Assembly: GCF_016722785.1 (NCBI RefSeq)
Contig: NZ_JAEQNE010000007.1
Span: forward strand, 124,001 to 188,000
Direction: 5' to 3'
DNA from: Ramlibacter monticola
GTDB taxonomy: Bacteria > Pseudomonadota > Gammaproteobacteria > Burkholderiales > Burkholderiaceae_C
DNA length: 64,000 nucleotides
Made by a program: the position numbers and the translations under genes. The notes under the pieces were generated by a model, which was not told the origin of the DNA, did not search any database, and saw nothing but the letters and a program-made list of their open reading frames with translations. Shown piece by piece: positions 1-9,647 of the stretch. Each line of letters opens with the position of its first letter. Position 1 is the stretch's first letter.

Positions 1-1459
1 GCAGGGTGTCGACCAGGTCCGGCCGGCAGTATTCGCGCGCCAGGGGGCCGTCGGTGTGCAGCCGCCGCAGCAGCGTGGCGGCGTCGAGCCACTCCTGCGC
101 GACCTGGGCGAGCGCCTGCTCGAAGACGTCGAAATGCTCCTCGGCCACCGTGCAGCCGGCCGCCATGGCGTGGCCGCCGAAGCGCAGCAGCACGCCGGGA
201 TGGCGCTTGGCCACCAGGTCCAGCGCATCGCGCAGGTGGAAGCCGGGAATCGAGCGGCCCGAACCCTTCAGCTCGTGCTCGCGCCCGGGCGCCTGGCTGG
301 CCGCGAAGACGAAGGTCGGGCGGTGCAGCCTGTCCTTGATGCGCGAGGCCACGATGCCCACCACGCCCTCGTGGAAGTCGGGATCGAACACGCAGATCGC
401 GGGTGGCGGCTCCTCGCCTTCCTCGAACAGCGCCTCGGCGAGCGCGATGGCCTGCTCGCGCATGTCGCCCTCGATCTCGCGCCGCTCGCGGTTGATGCCG
501 TCCAGCGCCCGCGCCAGTTCGTCCGCGCGGGCGGAATCGTCGGCCAGCAGGCACTCGATGCCGATGGTCATGTCGGCCAGCCGGCCCGCCGCGTTGATGC
601 GCGGCCCCAGCGCGAAGCCGAAGTCGAAGGTGGTGGCCGCCTCGGGCTTGCGGCCCGCCGCCGCGAACAGGCTGGCGAGACCGCAGGGCAGGGCGCCGGC
701 GCGGATGCGCTTGAGCCCCTGCGCGACGAGGCGGCGGTTGTTGGCATCGAGCTTCACGACGTCGGCGACGGTGCCCAGCGCCACCAGCGGCAGCAGCGCG
801 TCGAGCTTCGGCTGCGAGCGCTCGTCGAACACGCCGCGCCGGCGCAGCTCCGCGCGCAGCGCCAGCAGCACGTAGAACATGACGCCCACGCCGGCGAGGG
901 ATTTGCTCTCGAAGCCGCAGCCCGGCTGGTTGGGGTTGACGATCAGCCCCCCTTCGGGCAGCACCGCCCCGGGCAGGTGGTGGTCGGTCACCAGCACCTG
1001 CAGCCCCAGCGCGCGGGCCGCGGCCACGCCTTCGAGGCTGGCGATGCCGTTGTCGACGGTCACCAGCACGTGCGCGCCGGTGGCGTGCACCCGGTGCGCG
1101 ATCGGGGCGGTGAGGCCGTAGCCGTCCACCACGCGGTCGGGCACCAGGTAGCCGACCTCGCGCGCGCCGAGCAGGCGCAGGCCGCGCACGGCCACGGCGC
1201 ACGCCGTCGCGCCGTCGCAGTCGTAGTCGGCCACGATGCAGATCCGCTGCCCCGCGGCGATCGCGTCGGCCAGCAGCACCGCGGCTTCGGTCGCGCCCTT
1301 CAGGCTCGCGGGGAGCAGCAGTCGGGCCAGCCCGTTGTCCAGTTCCTCGCGGGCCAGCACGCCGCGGGCGGCGTACAGGCGCGCCAGCAGCGGATGGATG
1401 CCGGCCTGTTCCAGGGCCCAGACGGCGCGCGGCGGCGCATCGCGGGTGACGAACTTCAC
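1..1459 (-). CDS. recJ: Single-stranded-DNA-specific exonuclease RecJ (3' end outside window)
   Basis: RecJ degrades single-stranded DNA 5' to 3' in recombination and mismatch repair. About 486 codons are visible; the family is usually about 560-580 residues, so roughly 80 C-terminal residues lie beyond the window edge. The DHH-superfamily metal sites are clear: VADYDCDG around residues 77-84 and TDHH at about 158-161, with VTVDNG between them. The GTG start overlaps the TGA stop of the upstream gene as GTGA, which suggests translational coupling and fixes the start. An RpfE-type gene directly upstream of recJ also occurs in the Xanthomonas rpf region (recalled, not searched). Confidence 0.95.
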   Translation of the reverse strand, partial: MKFVTRDAPPRAVWALEQAGIHPLLARLYAARGVLAREELDNGLARLLLPASLKGATEAAVLLADAIAAGQRICIVADYDCDGATACAVAVRGLRLLGAREVGYLVPDRVVDGYGLTAPIAHRVHATGAHVLVTVDNGIASLEGVAAARALGLQVLVTDHHLPGAVLPEGGLIVNPNQPGCGFESKSLAGVGVMFYVLLALRAELRRRGVFDERSQPKLDALLPLVALGTVADVVKLDANNRRLVAQGLKRIRAGALPCGLASLFAAAGRKPEAATTFDFGFALGPRINAAGRLADMTIGIECLLADDSARADELARALDGINRERREIEGDMREQAIALAEALFEEGEEPPPAICVFDPDFHEGVVGIVASRIKDRLHRPTFVFAASQAPGREHELKGSGRSIPGFHLRDALDLVAKRHPGVLLRFGGHAMAAGCTVAEEHFDVFEQALAQVAQEWLDAATLLRRLHTDGPLAREYCRPDLVDTL

Positions 1460-2418
1460 AGGCCCTCCACCAGTTGCGCCACCGTGCTGCTGCCGAACCA
1501 GCCGGCCACGCGGCGCCAGCTGCCCGCGCCCTCGGAAGTCCAGGTCCGCGCGCCCGTTTCGCCGCACAGGGTGACGCGCACCGGCACGCCGCGTTCGAGT
1601 TCGGACAGCAGCCGTGCGCCTTCGCGCTCGTCGATCTTGTGCCAGGCCGCGGCCCAGCCGCTCCAGTCGGCCTGCAGGGCCATTTCGCGCAGGTAGGGCG
1701 TGACCTGCAGGCCGGGCGGCGTGCCCGGCGCGTGGCCGGGCGGCAGCGCGCCGGTCCCGCTGATCCAGAAGGAGTTGACGGGCAGCAGCCCGCCGCGCTC
1801 GCGCTCCTCGTTGAGCGGCAGCGTGTAGAGCAGCATCTGCATCTCCTGCTGCAGCCGGCGCAGCGGCCGGCCGGCGCTGCCGCCGGGCATCCAGGCATCC
1901 TCGATCCGGTGGCCGACCACGCGGTCCAGCGAGGCGCTGGGCAGCGTGCGGAACGCCTCGCCGCGCGCCAGCCAGCGCAGGGGCGCGTCGAAGGACAGGG
2001 CGATCCCGTCCTCGGCGAAGTAGGGCGACATGGCCGCCAGCAGCGCCCGCGAGTCGTCGCCATCGAGCTGCAGCTCCTGCGGATGCGCCATGTCGATGTG
2101 GTCCTGGCCCACCCGCCAGTGCGCCGGCGTGATCCAGGCCCAGCCCTCCGTGCCCTCGCCCGCGCCCTCCTGCTGCGCCTGCACGGCGGCGAGGGGGATC
2201 AGGCCGTCGACCGGGGCCAGCCCATGGGCCTGCGCCAGCACCCGCTCGTGCGGCAGGGAGAGGCTGTGCGGATCGCCCGTGTCCGTGCCCTCCAGAACCA
2301 GCCGCCGCAGCAGCTTCTGCAGGTTGGGAAGGGCGAGCCCCCGCAGGGCTTCGGAAGCGGCCTCGGCCCGGCAGCGGGCGAAGGGGACAAGCAAGTGGAC
2401 TCCGTCTGACACAGCCAT
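1456..2418 (-). CDS. RpfE-type / phosphoglycerate-mutase-like conserved protein
   Basis: A 320-residue cytoplasmic protein opening MAVSDGVHLLVPFARCRAEAA, which resembles the COG4255 family annotated as RpfE-type regulatory proteins and sometimes as phosphoglycerate mutase. No biochemical role is firmly established for the family, and I see no signal peptide or membrane segment. Motifs such as LPHERVLAQAHGL and TPAHWRVGQDHI match my memory of the family. The frame is open a further 19 codons upstream, but that would run up to the divergent lolC start; the ATG at 2418 puts the conserved N-terminus at the beginning. Its stop overlaps the recJ start by 4 nt, so the pair is probably co-transcribed. 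Confidence 0.75.
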   Translation of the reverse strand: MAVSDGVHLLVPFARCRAEAASEALRGLALPNLQKLLRRLVLEGTDTGDPHSLSLPHERVLAQAHGLAPVDGLIPLAAVQAQQEGAGEGTEGWAWITPAHWRVGQDHIDMAHPQELQLDGDDSRALLAAMSPYFAEDGIALSFDAPLRWLARGEAFRTLPSASLDRVVGHRIEDAWMPGGSAGRPLRRLQQEMQMLLYTLPLNEERERGGLLPVNSFWISGTGALPPGHAPGTPPGLQVTPYLREMALQADWSGWAAAWHKIDEREGARLLSELERGVPVRVTLCGETGARTWTSEGAGSWRRVAGWFGSSTVAQLVEGL

Positions 2419-2474
2419 ATTGTCGGGGATGCCACAATGCCGGCCGATGGAATACCCTGTCTGAACGGGGCGCA

Positions 2475-3728
2475 ATGGCCCTTCCTTACGAGCTCGTGCT
2501 GGGTTGGCGCTACACCCGCGCCGGCCGCGCCACGCGGCGCAACGGCTTCATCTCCTTCATTTCCGGCGTTTCGATGCTCGGTATCTCGCTCGGCGTGGCC
2601 GCGCTGATCATCGTGCTTTCGGTGATGAACGGCTTCCAGAAGGAGGTCCGCGACCGGATGCTGAGCGTGGTCTCGCACGTCGAGGTCTACGGCCCCGGCG
2701 GCGGGGTGCTGCAGGACACGGCCCGCACCCTCGCCGAGGTGCGCCGCAATCCCGAGGTGGTCGGCGCGGCACCCTTCATCGCCACGCAGTCGCTGCTGGC
2801 GCGCGGCGAGGACATGCGGGGCGCCGTCGTGCGCGGCATCGACCCGAAGCTGGAGGCCCAGGTGACGGACCTCGCCTCGACCTCGCAAGGCACGCTGGAC
2901 AAGCTGGTGCCCGGCCAGTTCGGCATCGTGCTAGGCGCGGAACTGGCGCGCAACCTGGGCGTGCGCGAAGGCGATGCGGTCACCCTGATCGCGCCGGGCG
3001 GGCAGGTCACGCCGGCCGGCGTCGTCCCGCGCCTGAAGCAGATGACGGTGGTGGGCACCTTCGACTCCGGCCACTTCGAGTACGACAGCGGGCTGGTGCT
3101 GCTGCACCTGGACGACGCCGCCCGCATCTTCCGGCTGGAGGGGCCGACCGGCATCCGCCTGAAGCTGCGCGACCTGAACCGGGCGCGCGAGGTGGCCGCG
3201 GAGCTCTCCACGAGCCTCACGGGCGACTTTCTGGTGCGCGACTGGACCCGGCAGAACCGCACCTGGTTCGCGGCGGTGCAGCTCGAGAAGCGGATGATGT
3301 TCATCATCCTGACGCTGATCGTCGCGGTGGCCGCCTTCAACCTCGTGAGCACGCTGGTGATGACCGTCACGGACAAGCGCGCCGACATCGCCATCCTGCG
3401 CACGCTGGGGGCGAGCCCCGGCAGCATCATGGGCATCTTCGTGGTGCAGGGCGCGGCGGTGGGCGTGATCGGCACGCTGGCGGGGCTGCTGCTCGGGCTG
3501 CTGGTGGCCGTCAACATCGACGTGATCGTGCCGGCGCTGGAGCACGCGCTGAACGCGAGCTTCCTGCCGAAGGACATCTACCTGATCAGCCGCATGCCCA
3601 GCGACCCGCAGGCCAACGACATCGTGCCGATCGCGGTGATCTCGCTGGCGCTGGCCTTCGTGGCCACGATCTATCCGAGCTGGCGCGCCAGCCGGGTCAA
3701 CCCGGCGGAGGCGCTGCGCTATGAATGA
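2475..3728 (+). CDS. lolC: Lipoprotein-releasing ABC transporter permease LolC/LolE
   Basis: Inner-membrane permease of the LolCDE complex, which extracts mature lipoproteins from the inner membrane and hands them to LolA. The 417 residues show the family layout: a first membrane segment at about residues 22-50 ending SVMNGFQKE, a large periplasmic MacB-type core, and a C-terminal FtsX domain with three hydrophobic segments (about 270-300, 320-350, 380-405). It overlaps lolD by 8 nt, so the two are translated from one mRNA. One permease gene is present here; many betaproteobacteria use a single LolC/E-type protein, so the symbol could equally be lolE. lolA lies about 49 kb away in this window. 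Confidence 0.93.
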   Translation: MALPYELVLGWRYTRAGRATRRNGFISFISGVSMLGISLGVAALIIVLSVMNGFQKEVRDRMLSVVSHVEVYGPGGGVLQDTARTLAEVRRNPEVVGAAPFIATQSLLARGEDMRGAVVRGIDPKLEAQVTDLASTSQGTLDKLVPGQFGIVLGAELARNLGVREGDAVTLIAPGGQVTPAGVVPRLKQMTVVGTFDSGHFEYDSGLVLLHLDDAARIFRLEGPTGIRLKLRDLNRAREVAAELSTSLTGDFLVRDWTRQNRTWFAAVQLEKRMMFIILTLIVAVAAFNLVSTLVMTVTDKRADIAILRTLGASPGSIMGIFVVQGAAVGVIGTLAGLLLGLLVAVNIDVIVPALEHALNASFLPKDIYLISRMPSDPQANDIVPIAVISLALAFVATIYPSWRASRVNPAEALRYE

Positions 3729-4464
3729 ACCGACGCTGCGGCCGGAAGCCGAGGCCGCGCTGACCGCGGTGGAGCCGCACGCGGGCGTGGTGCTCGCCTG
3801 CCAGGGCGTGAGCAAGCGCTTCACCGAGGGGCCGCTGGACGTCGAGGTGCTCAAGGGCGTGGACCTCGAGGTGCACGCCGGCGAGACGCTGGCCATCGTG
3901 GGAGCTTCCGGCTCGGGCAAGAGCACCCTGCTGCACGTGCTGGGCGGGCTGGATGCGCCCACCGCCGGCAAGGTGCAGCTGATGGGGCGCGAACTGCACT
4001 CGCTGGACCCGGCGACGCAGGGACGCCTGCGCAACGCGCACCTGGGGTTCGTCTACCAGTTCCACCACCTGCTGCCGGAGTTCAGCGCGCTCGACAACGT
4101 CGGCATGCCCCTGCGCATCCGCCGCATGCCGGTGGAGCAGATGCACGCCGCCGCGGCCGAGATGCTGGCCGCCGTGGGCCTGAAGGACCGCATGAAGCAC
4201 CGCCCGGCCGAACTCTCGGGCGGCGAGCGCCAGCGGGTCGCGATCGCCCGGGCCCTGGTGGCGCACCCGGCGTGCGTGCTGGCCGACGAGCCGACCGGCA
4301 ACCTGGACCGCGGGACCGCCGACGTGGTGTTCGCGCTGATGCTGCGGCTGGCGCGCGAGCGCGGCACGGCGTTCGTCATGGTGACGCACGACGAGCAGCT
4401 GGCCGCGCGCTGCGGGCGGACGCTGCACCTGAGTTCAGGGCGCTTGGGCGAGCCGGTCTTCTGA
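3721..4464 (+). CDS. lolD: Lipoprotein-releasing ABC transporter ATP-binding protein LolD
   Basis: ATPase that powers LolC/E. In the 247 residues the Walker A motif GASGSGKST is at 61-69, the signature LSGGERQR at 165-172, Walker B VLADEP at 186-191 and the switch His in VMVTHD near 215. The N-terminus is about 20 residues longer than in E. coli LolD. The start codon lies inside the 3' end of lolC (8-nt overlap). The gene is followed by a long palindromic repeat that probably ends transcription from both sides. Confidence 0.94.
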   Translation: MNEPTLRPEAEAALTAVEPHAGVVLACQGVSKRFTEGPLDVEVLKGVDLEVHAGETLAIVGASGSGKSTLLHVLGGLDAPTAGKVQLMGRELHSLDPATQGRLRNAHLGFVYQFHHLLPEFSALDNVGMPLRIRRMPVEQMHAAAAEMLAAVGLKDRMKHRPAELSGGERQRVAIARALVAHPACVLADEPTGNLDRGTADVVFALMLRLARERGTAFVMVTHDEQLAARCGRTLHLSSGRLGEPVF

Positions 4465-4472
4465 GGGACCAG

Positions 4473-4599
4473 GAAAACCAGACAGCCGAACGCAGAGGAC
4501 GCAAAGGTACGCAAAGGACGCAGAAAACACCTTCAAGGGAGTTTTTCTGCGTCCTCTGCGAAATCTCTGCGTCCTCTGCGTTCGGCTGCCTGGTTTTTC
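4473..4599. repeat. Long imperfect palindrome, copy 1, between convergent genes
   Basis: Arms of about 55 nt face each other across a short centre near 4530-4540. Each arm holds repeated CGCAGAGGACGCA-like units; the left arm begins GAAAACCAG and the right arm ends CTGGTTTTTC. It fills the gap between lolD (+) and the VWA gene (-). A related copy lies at 18296-18432, also between convergent genes. It may act as a bidirectional terminator or form a DNA cruciform. Small frames through it encode strings like RRGRKGTQRTQK and should not be called as genes. Confidence 0.85.
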
Positions 4600-4608
4600 A
4601 TGGACGCG

Positions 4609-5649
4609 TCAGAGGATCCGGTTGAACCACACCAACGACAGCCCCGCCGACAGCAGCGCGAGGCACGCCGCCGCCATCGCGAACAGGGCCGAGATCTCGG
4701 TCTCCTTCTTCTCCACGGTCAGCTTGGAGCTGAGCGCCTCGTAGACCTTGCGCAGGTCCTGCGCGGTGCCGGCGTAGAAGTACTCGGCCGAGGTCTTGTT
4801 GGCGATCTGCTTGAGCGTTTCCTCGTCCAGCCGCACGCGCATCGACCAGCCTTCGAAGCCGATCGTCTCGCCGTCGACCGTGCCGATGCCCACCGTGTAG
4901 ACGCGCACGCCCCGGTCGGCGGCCATCTTGGCGGCCTCGATCGGGTCCACGCCGGTCGTGCGCTGCCCGTCGGTGAGCATGATGATCGCGGCCGAGGGAT
5001 AGGACCCCGGCGCGACCGGCGTGAACTCCTTCTTGCCCTTCTTCTCGTTGTCGAGCGACTGGCCGCGCGGGCGCTCGCGCCCGCTCTGCATGTTCTCGAG
5101 GTCGATGCCTTGGTCCGGGAACAGCGTGGCCAGCGAGATCACGATGGCGTTGCCGGTCGCGGTGGCGCGCTGCAGCTGGAAGCGGTCGATGGCCGTGACC
5201 AGGTCTTCCCGGTTGGTGGTGGGCAGCTGCGCCACCTGGGCCGAGCCGGCGAAGGCGACGATGCCCACCTTCACGTGCCGCGGCAGCTCGCCGATGAAGG
5301 CCTTGGCCGCGTTCTGGGCCGCCACCAGCCGGTTGGGCTGGACGTCGGTGGCGCGCATGCTGCCGGAGACGTCCATGGCCAGCATGATCGTCTGCTGGTT
5401 GGAGGGCAGCGTGACCACCGCCACCGGGCGCGAGGCGGCGAGCACCAGGGCCGTCATCGCCAGCAGGAACAGCAGGGGCGGCACGTGGCGCCGCACCTGC
5501 TGGCCCCGGCCCATGGCCTCCTTGACGAAGGCCAGCGAGGCATAGCGCACCGCGAGCTTCTTCTTGCGCCGCAGCAGCAGCAGGTACAGCCCGACCAGCA
5601 ACGGCAGGGCCAGCAGCAGCCAGAGGAACTGGGGCCAGAGGAATTGCAT
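4609..5649 (-). CDS. Von Willebrand factor A domain membrane protein (BatA-like)
   Basis: A 346-residue inner-membrane protein. Two N-terminal hydrophobic segments (about 5-26 and 57-76) precede a VWA domain whose metal-binding MIDAS motif DVSGS is at 93-97, with the supporting ATGNA and MLTDGQRTTG motifs further on. A last membrane segment lies at about 318-340. BatA-type proteins sit with MoxR ATPases and DUF58 proteins in operons linked to envelope stress or chaperone-like work; the precise role here is inferred. It is the last gene of the minus-strand operon, 16 bp after the DUF58 gene, and ends at the palindromic repeat. Confidence 0.9.
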   Translation of the reverse strand: MQFLWPQFLWLLLALPLLVGLYLLLLRRKKKLAVRYASLAFVKEAMGRGQQVRRHVPPLLFLLAMTALVLAASRPVAVVTLPSNQQTIMLAMDVSGSMRATDVQPNRLVAAQNAAKAFIGELPRHVKVGIVAFAGSAQVAQLPTTNREDLVTAIDRFQLQRATATGNAIVISLATLFPDQGIDLENMQSGRERPRGQSLDNEKKGKKEFTPVAPGSYPSAAIIMLTDGQRTTGVDPIEAAKMAADRGVRVYTVGIGTVDGETIGFEGWSMRVRLDEETLKQIANKTSAEYFYAGTAQDLRKVYEALSSKLTVEKKETEISALFAMAAACLALLSAGLSLVWFNRIL

Positions 5650-5665
5650 GTCGGATCTCCGGGAT

Positions 5666-6647
5666 TCAGGCGACGCGCTTCAGGTGCGCGGGCAGGCTGC
5701 CGGCGGCCAGCTGGCTGCGGCGCTTGCGCATCTCGATGAAGCGCACGATCGCGTCGACGAGTTCGGCGTCGGTGGCCAGCTCCAGTGCGTCGACGCTGCT
5801 GCGCGTGAGGGCCTCGCGCAGCTCCGCCTCGCGCTGCGCGGCGATGCGCGCGAAACGCTTGCGGAACCCGGCATCGTGCGTGTCCACCACCACCTGCTCG
5901 CCCGTCTCGGCGTCGCGCAGGGTGAGCAGGCCGAGGTCGGGCAGTTCGAGCTCCAGCGGGTCGAGAACGCGCACGGCCACCACCTCGTGCCGCTGCGCGA
6001 GCTGCGCCAGGGGCTTTTCCCAGCCGGGCTCGCTGATGAAATCCGAGACGACGTAGACCGTCGAGCGGCGCTTGATCAGGCTGGCGCCGGACTCCAGCAG
6101 CTCCTTCAGCCGCGTGACGTGGCCTTCGACGGGCGGCGGCCGGTCCAGCATCTTGTGCAGCAGGTGCAGCACGTGGCGCCGGCCGTTGCGGGTGGGGATG
6201 ATCGTGTCCACGCCCGAGCCGTACAGCATCGCGCCCACGCGGTTGCCGTGCCGCGTCAGAAGGCGGGCCAGCACCGCCACGAATTCGGCCGAGACGTTGC
6301 GCTTGCGCAGCTCGCTGGAGCCGAAGTCCACCGAGGGGCTCAGGTCCATCAGGAACCAGGCCGACATCTCGCGGTCCTCGGTGAAGACGCGCACGTAGGG
6401 CGCCTGCATGCGCGCCGTCACGTTCCAGTCGATGTGGCGCACGTCGTCGTGCACCTGGTATTCGCGCAGGTCGGCGAGGTCCAGCCCGGTGCCGCGCAGC
6501 AGCGTGCGGTAGTCGCCCTGCAGCAGGCCGTCGAGGCGCCGGATCACCTTCCATTCGAGCCGGCGCAGCACGTGGTCGGCGTGGTGCGCCTGCATGCCGC
6601 TGCCGGCCGCGCCGGAGGGCTCGGGCCCGGCGGGCGCCGCGGCGCCC

Positions 6648-6667
<20 letters not shown>
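5666..6667 (-). CDS. DUF58 domain-containing protein
   Basis: A 333-residue protein with the DUF58 hallmark LREYQVHDDVRHIDWNVTAR at about 67-86, followed by a VWA-like fold (FLMDLSPSVDFG). DUF58 proteins are soluble or peripheral partners of MoxR ATPases. No membrane segment is visible, unlike many longer DUF58 proteins. The gene overlaps moxR by 20 nt. The true start could be the Met at residue 25, which would remove the overlap and a Pro/Ala/Gly-rich leader. Confidence 0.9.
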
Positions 6668-7655
<988 letters not shown>

Positions 7656-7689
7656 GAAACCTCGTGCAGCGGGAAGGAAAAGGCGGCCG

Positions 7690-8697
7690 TCAGAACGGCG
7701 GCAGCCCGGCGGCGGAGGCGGCGTTCTCGATCGGCACGGCGAAGCCGATGCCGATGAACGTCCGCGCGGATGTGGGGTTGAGGATGGCGGTCACGATGCC
7801 GACCACTTCACCGTCCATGGTCACCAGCGGGCCACCGGAGTTGCCCGGATTGGCGGCGGCGTCGAACTGGATCAGGTTCTTCATCTCCTGCTTGCCCTCG
7901 GGCGAGCGGAACACGCGGCCGAGGCCGGAGACGATCCCGCCGGAGGCCGAGGGACCGATGCCGAACGGGAAGCCCACGGCCAGCACCTTGTCGCCGGGCG
8001 CGAGGTCGCTGGTGGAGCGCATGGTGGCGGAGATCAGGTCGTCCGGGATCTTGTTGGCCTGCAGCACGGCGAGGTCGTTCTCCGCCTGCACGCCGGTGAT
8101 CGTGGCGTCGGCCTCCAGCCCGTCGTAGAACACCACCCGGACGTGGTCGGCCCCGTGCACCACGTGCAGGTTGGTGAGGATCACGCCCTTGTCGATGATG
8201 ACCACGCCGGTGCCGACGCCGTTCTCGACTTCGTCGCTGTCGCCGGTCTGGTCCGTCGTGGCCGGACCCAGCGGCTTCGGCTTGGCGCTCTTGGTGGAGA
8301 GCCGGGTCTCGGCGTCCCTCAGCCGGCTCTTCTTCACGTAGCTCACCACGCGCACCACCGCCGGCCTCACGTTCTCGTAGGCCCGCGCGTATTCCGACGG
8401 CATGACCTGCGTCTCCATCGTCTTGAGCACGGCGGCGTTGATGTCTTCCTGCGTGAGCTTGCGCGGCATGGGCCGCAGCGCGAGGCTCAGGGCGAGGGCG
8501 ACGCCGAGCAGCAGGATCGCCGACCACTGCAGCGCGGGACTGGAAGGGGACAGGAAGGGACGGCGCTTGCGTTGCGGCGCCGCCGCCGCTGCAGCATCGG
8601 GCGGCTGCGGCTCGGCGGTGCCCGCGGACGCGCCGGGTTGATCGGCCGCCGCGGGGCGGGCAGGGCGGCTGGAACTGTAAAGGGCTGGCCTGCGCAT
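7690..8697 (-). CDS. S1C-type trypsin-like serine protease, membrane-anchored, no PDZ domain
   Basis: A 335-residue DegP/HtrA-related protease. A Pro/Ala-rich cytoplasmic stretch is followed by one membrane segment at about 58-75, so the catalytic domain should face the periplasm. The triad is readable: His178 in LTNLHVV, Asp208 in ENDLAV and Ser287 in NPGNSGGP. No PDZ domain follows, unlike DegP/DegS. The start at 8697 (MRRPALYSSS) was preferred to an ATG 21 codons upstream because that extension shows no signal. It is the first gene of a probable operon with moxR, DUF58 and VWA genes, which suggests an envelope quality-control unit (inference). Confidence 0.88.
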   Translation of the reverse strand: MRRPALYSSSRPARPAAADQPGASAGTAEPQPPDAAAAAAPQRKRRPFLSPSSPALQWSAILLLGVALALSLALRPMPRKLTQEDINAAVLKTMETQVMPSEYARAYENVRPAVVRVVSYVKKSRLRDAETRLSTKSAKPKPLGPATTDQTGDSDEVENGVGTGVVIIDKGVILTNLHVVHGADHVRVVFYDGLEADATITGVQAENDLAVLQANKIPDDLISATMRSTSDLAPGDKVLAVGFPFGIGPSASGGIVSGLGRVFRSPEGKQEMKNLIQFDAAANPGNSGGPLVTMDGEVVGIVTAILNPTSARTFIGIGFAVPIENAASAAGLPPF

Positions 8698-8828
8698 CCG
8701 TGATCCTTGGGCTGTCCGGAAAGTTCGCGGGCCACGCCGATGCAGCCCTGGCGATGGCACACGGTATCACGGTTTGCCGGGCTCTGCACGGCTTGCGCCA
8801 TCATCCGGGGTGGATGTGGAAACCCTCT

Positions 8829-9647
8829 ATGTGGATAGATACGCATTGCCACCTCGACGCCGGTGAATTCGCCGGCGAGACCGACGCCGTGCGCGAGCGC
8901 GCACGGGCCGCCGGCGTGCGGCACTGCGTGTTGCCGGCGGTGCTTCCGGGCAACTTTGATGCGGTGCGGGAGCTCGCGCACCGGCATGGTGACAGCTACG
9001 CGCTGGGCATCCATCCTCTATGTACCGGCGCGGCCGGCGACGGGGACCTCGTGCTGCTCGACCGCGCGCTGGCGGCGGCGCGCGACGATCCGCGCCTGGT
9101 CGCGGTGGGCGAGATCGGCCTGGACTATTTCGTGCCGGACCTCGATGCCGCGCGCCAGGAGCATTTCTATCGTGAGCAACTGCAACTGGCGCGCCGCCAT
9201 GGCCTGCCGGTGCTGCTGCACGTCCGCCGCTCGGCCGACCAGCTGCTGCGCGAGCTGCGCCGCGCACCGGTCGGGGGCATCGTCCACGCGTTCAACGGCA
9301 GCCAGCAGCAGGCGCGCGAGTTCGTGAAGCTCGGGTTCCGGCTCGGCTTCGGCGGCACCGTCACCTACGAGCGCGCGCTGCAGATCCGCCGGCTGGCCCG
9401 CGAGCTGCCGGCCACCGCCCTGGTGCTGGAGACGGATGCGCCGGACATCCCGCCGCGCTGGCTGTACCGGACGGCGCAGGAGCGGGCGGGCGGCGCGCCG
9501 CAGGGACGCAACGAGCCCGGCGAGCTGCCGGCGATCGGCGCGGCGCTGGCCGCGCTGCGGGGCATGGAAGCGGAGGAACTGGCGGCGGTGACCAGCCGCA
9601 ATGCCTGCGCGGCGCTGCCGCGGCTGGGCGCCCTGCTGCGGATCTAG
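8829..9647 (+). CDS. TatD-family metal-dependent hydrolase
   Basis: A 272-residue TIM-barrel hydrolase of the TatD DNase group, acting on DNA ends or modified nucleotides. Metal ligands are visible: His6 and His8 in DTHCHLD, Glu95 in VGEIGLDY, a His in LLHVRRS, a His in IVHAFNGS and an Asp in LETDAPDI. The start at MWIDTHCHLD matches the family N-terminus; the frame is open 43 codons further upstream but without homology. The stop overlaps the convergent next gene by 4 nt. Confidence 0.93.
   Translation: MWIDTHCHLDAGEFAGETDAVRERARAAGVRHCVLPAVLPGNFDAVRELAHRHGDSYALGIHPLCTGAAGDGDLVLLDRALAAARDDPRLVAVGEIGLDYFVPDLDAARQEHFYREQLQLARRHGLPVLLHVRRSADQLLRELRRAPVGGIVHAFNGSQQQAREFVKLGFRLGFGGTVTYERALQIRRLARELPATALVLETDAPDIPPRWLYRTAQERAGGAPQGRNEPGELPAIGAALAALRGMEAEELAAVTSRNACAALPRLGALLRI

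Noticed and set aside
56..1696. A 546-residue plus-strand frame at the window start
   Set aside because: Antisense to recJ and the RpfE-type gene, which have clear motifs; the frame is His/Gln/Arg/Ala-rich noise.
4272..4625. Small frames through palindrome copy 1 (and the equivalent at copy 2)
   Set aside because: They translate the repeat itself; the same strings appear in both copies without a start signal.
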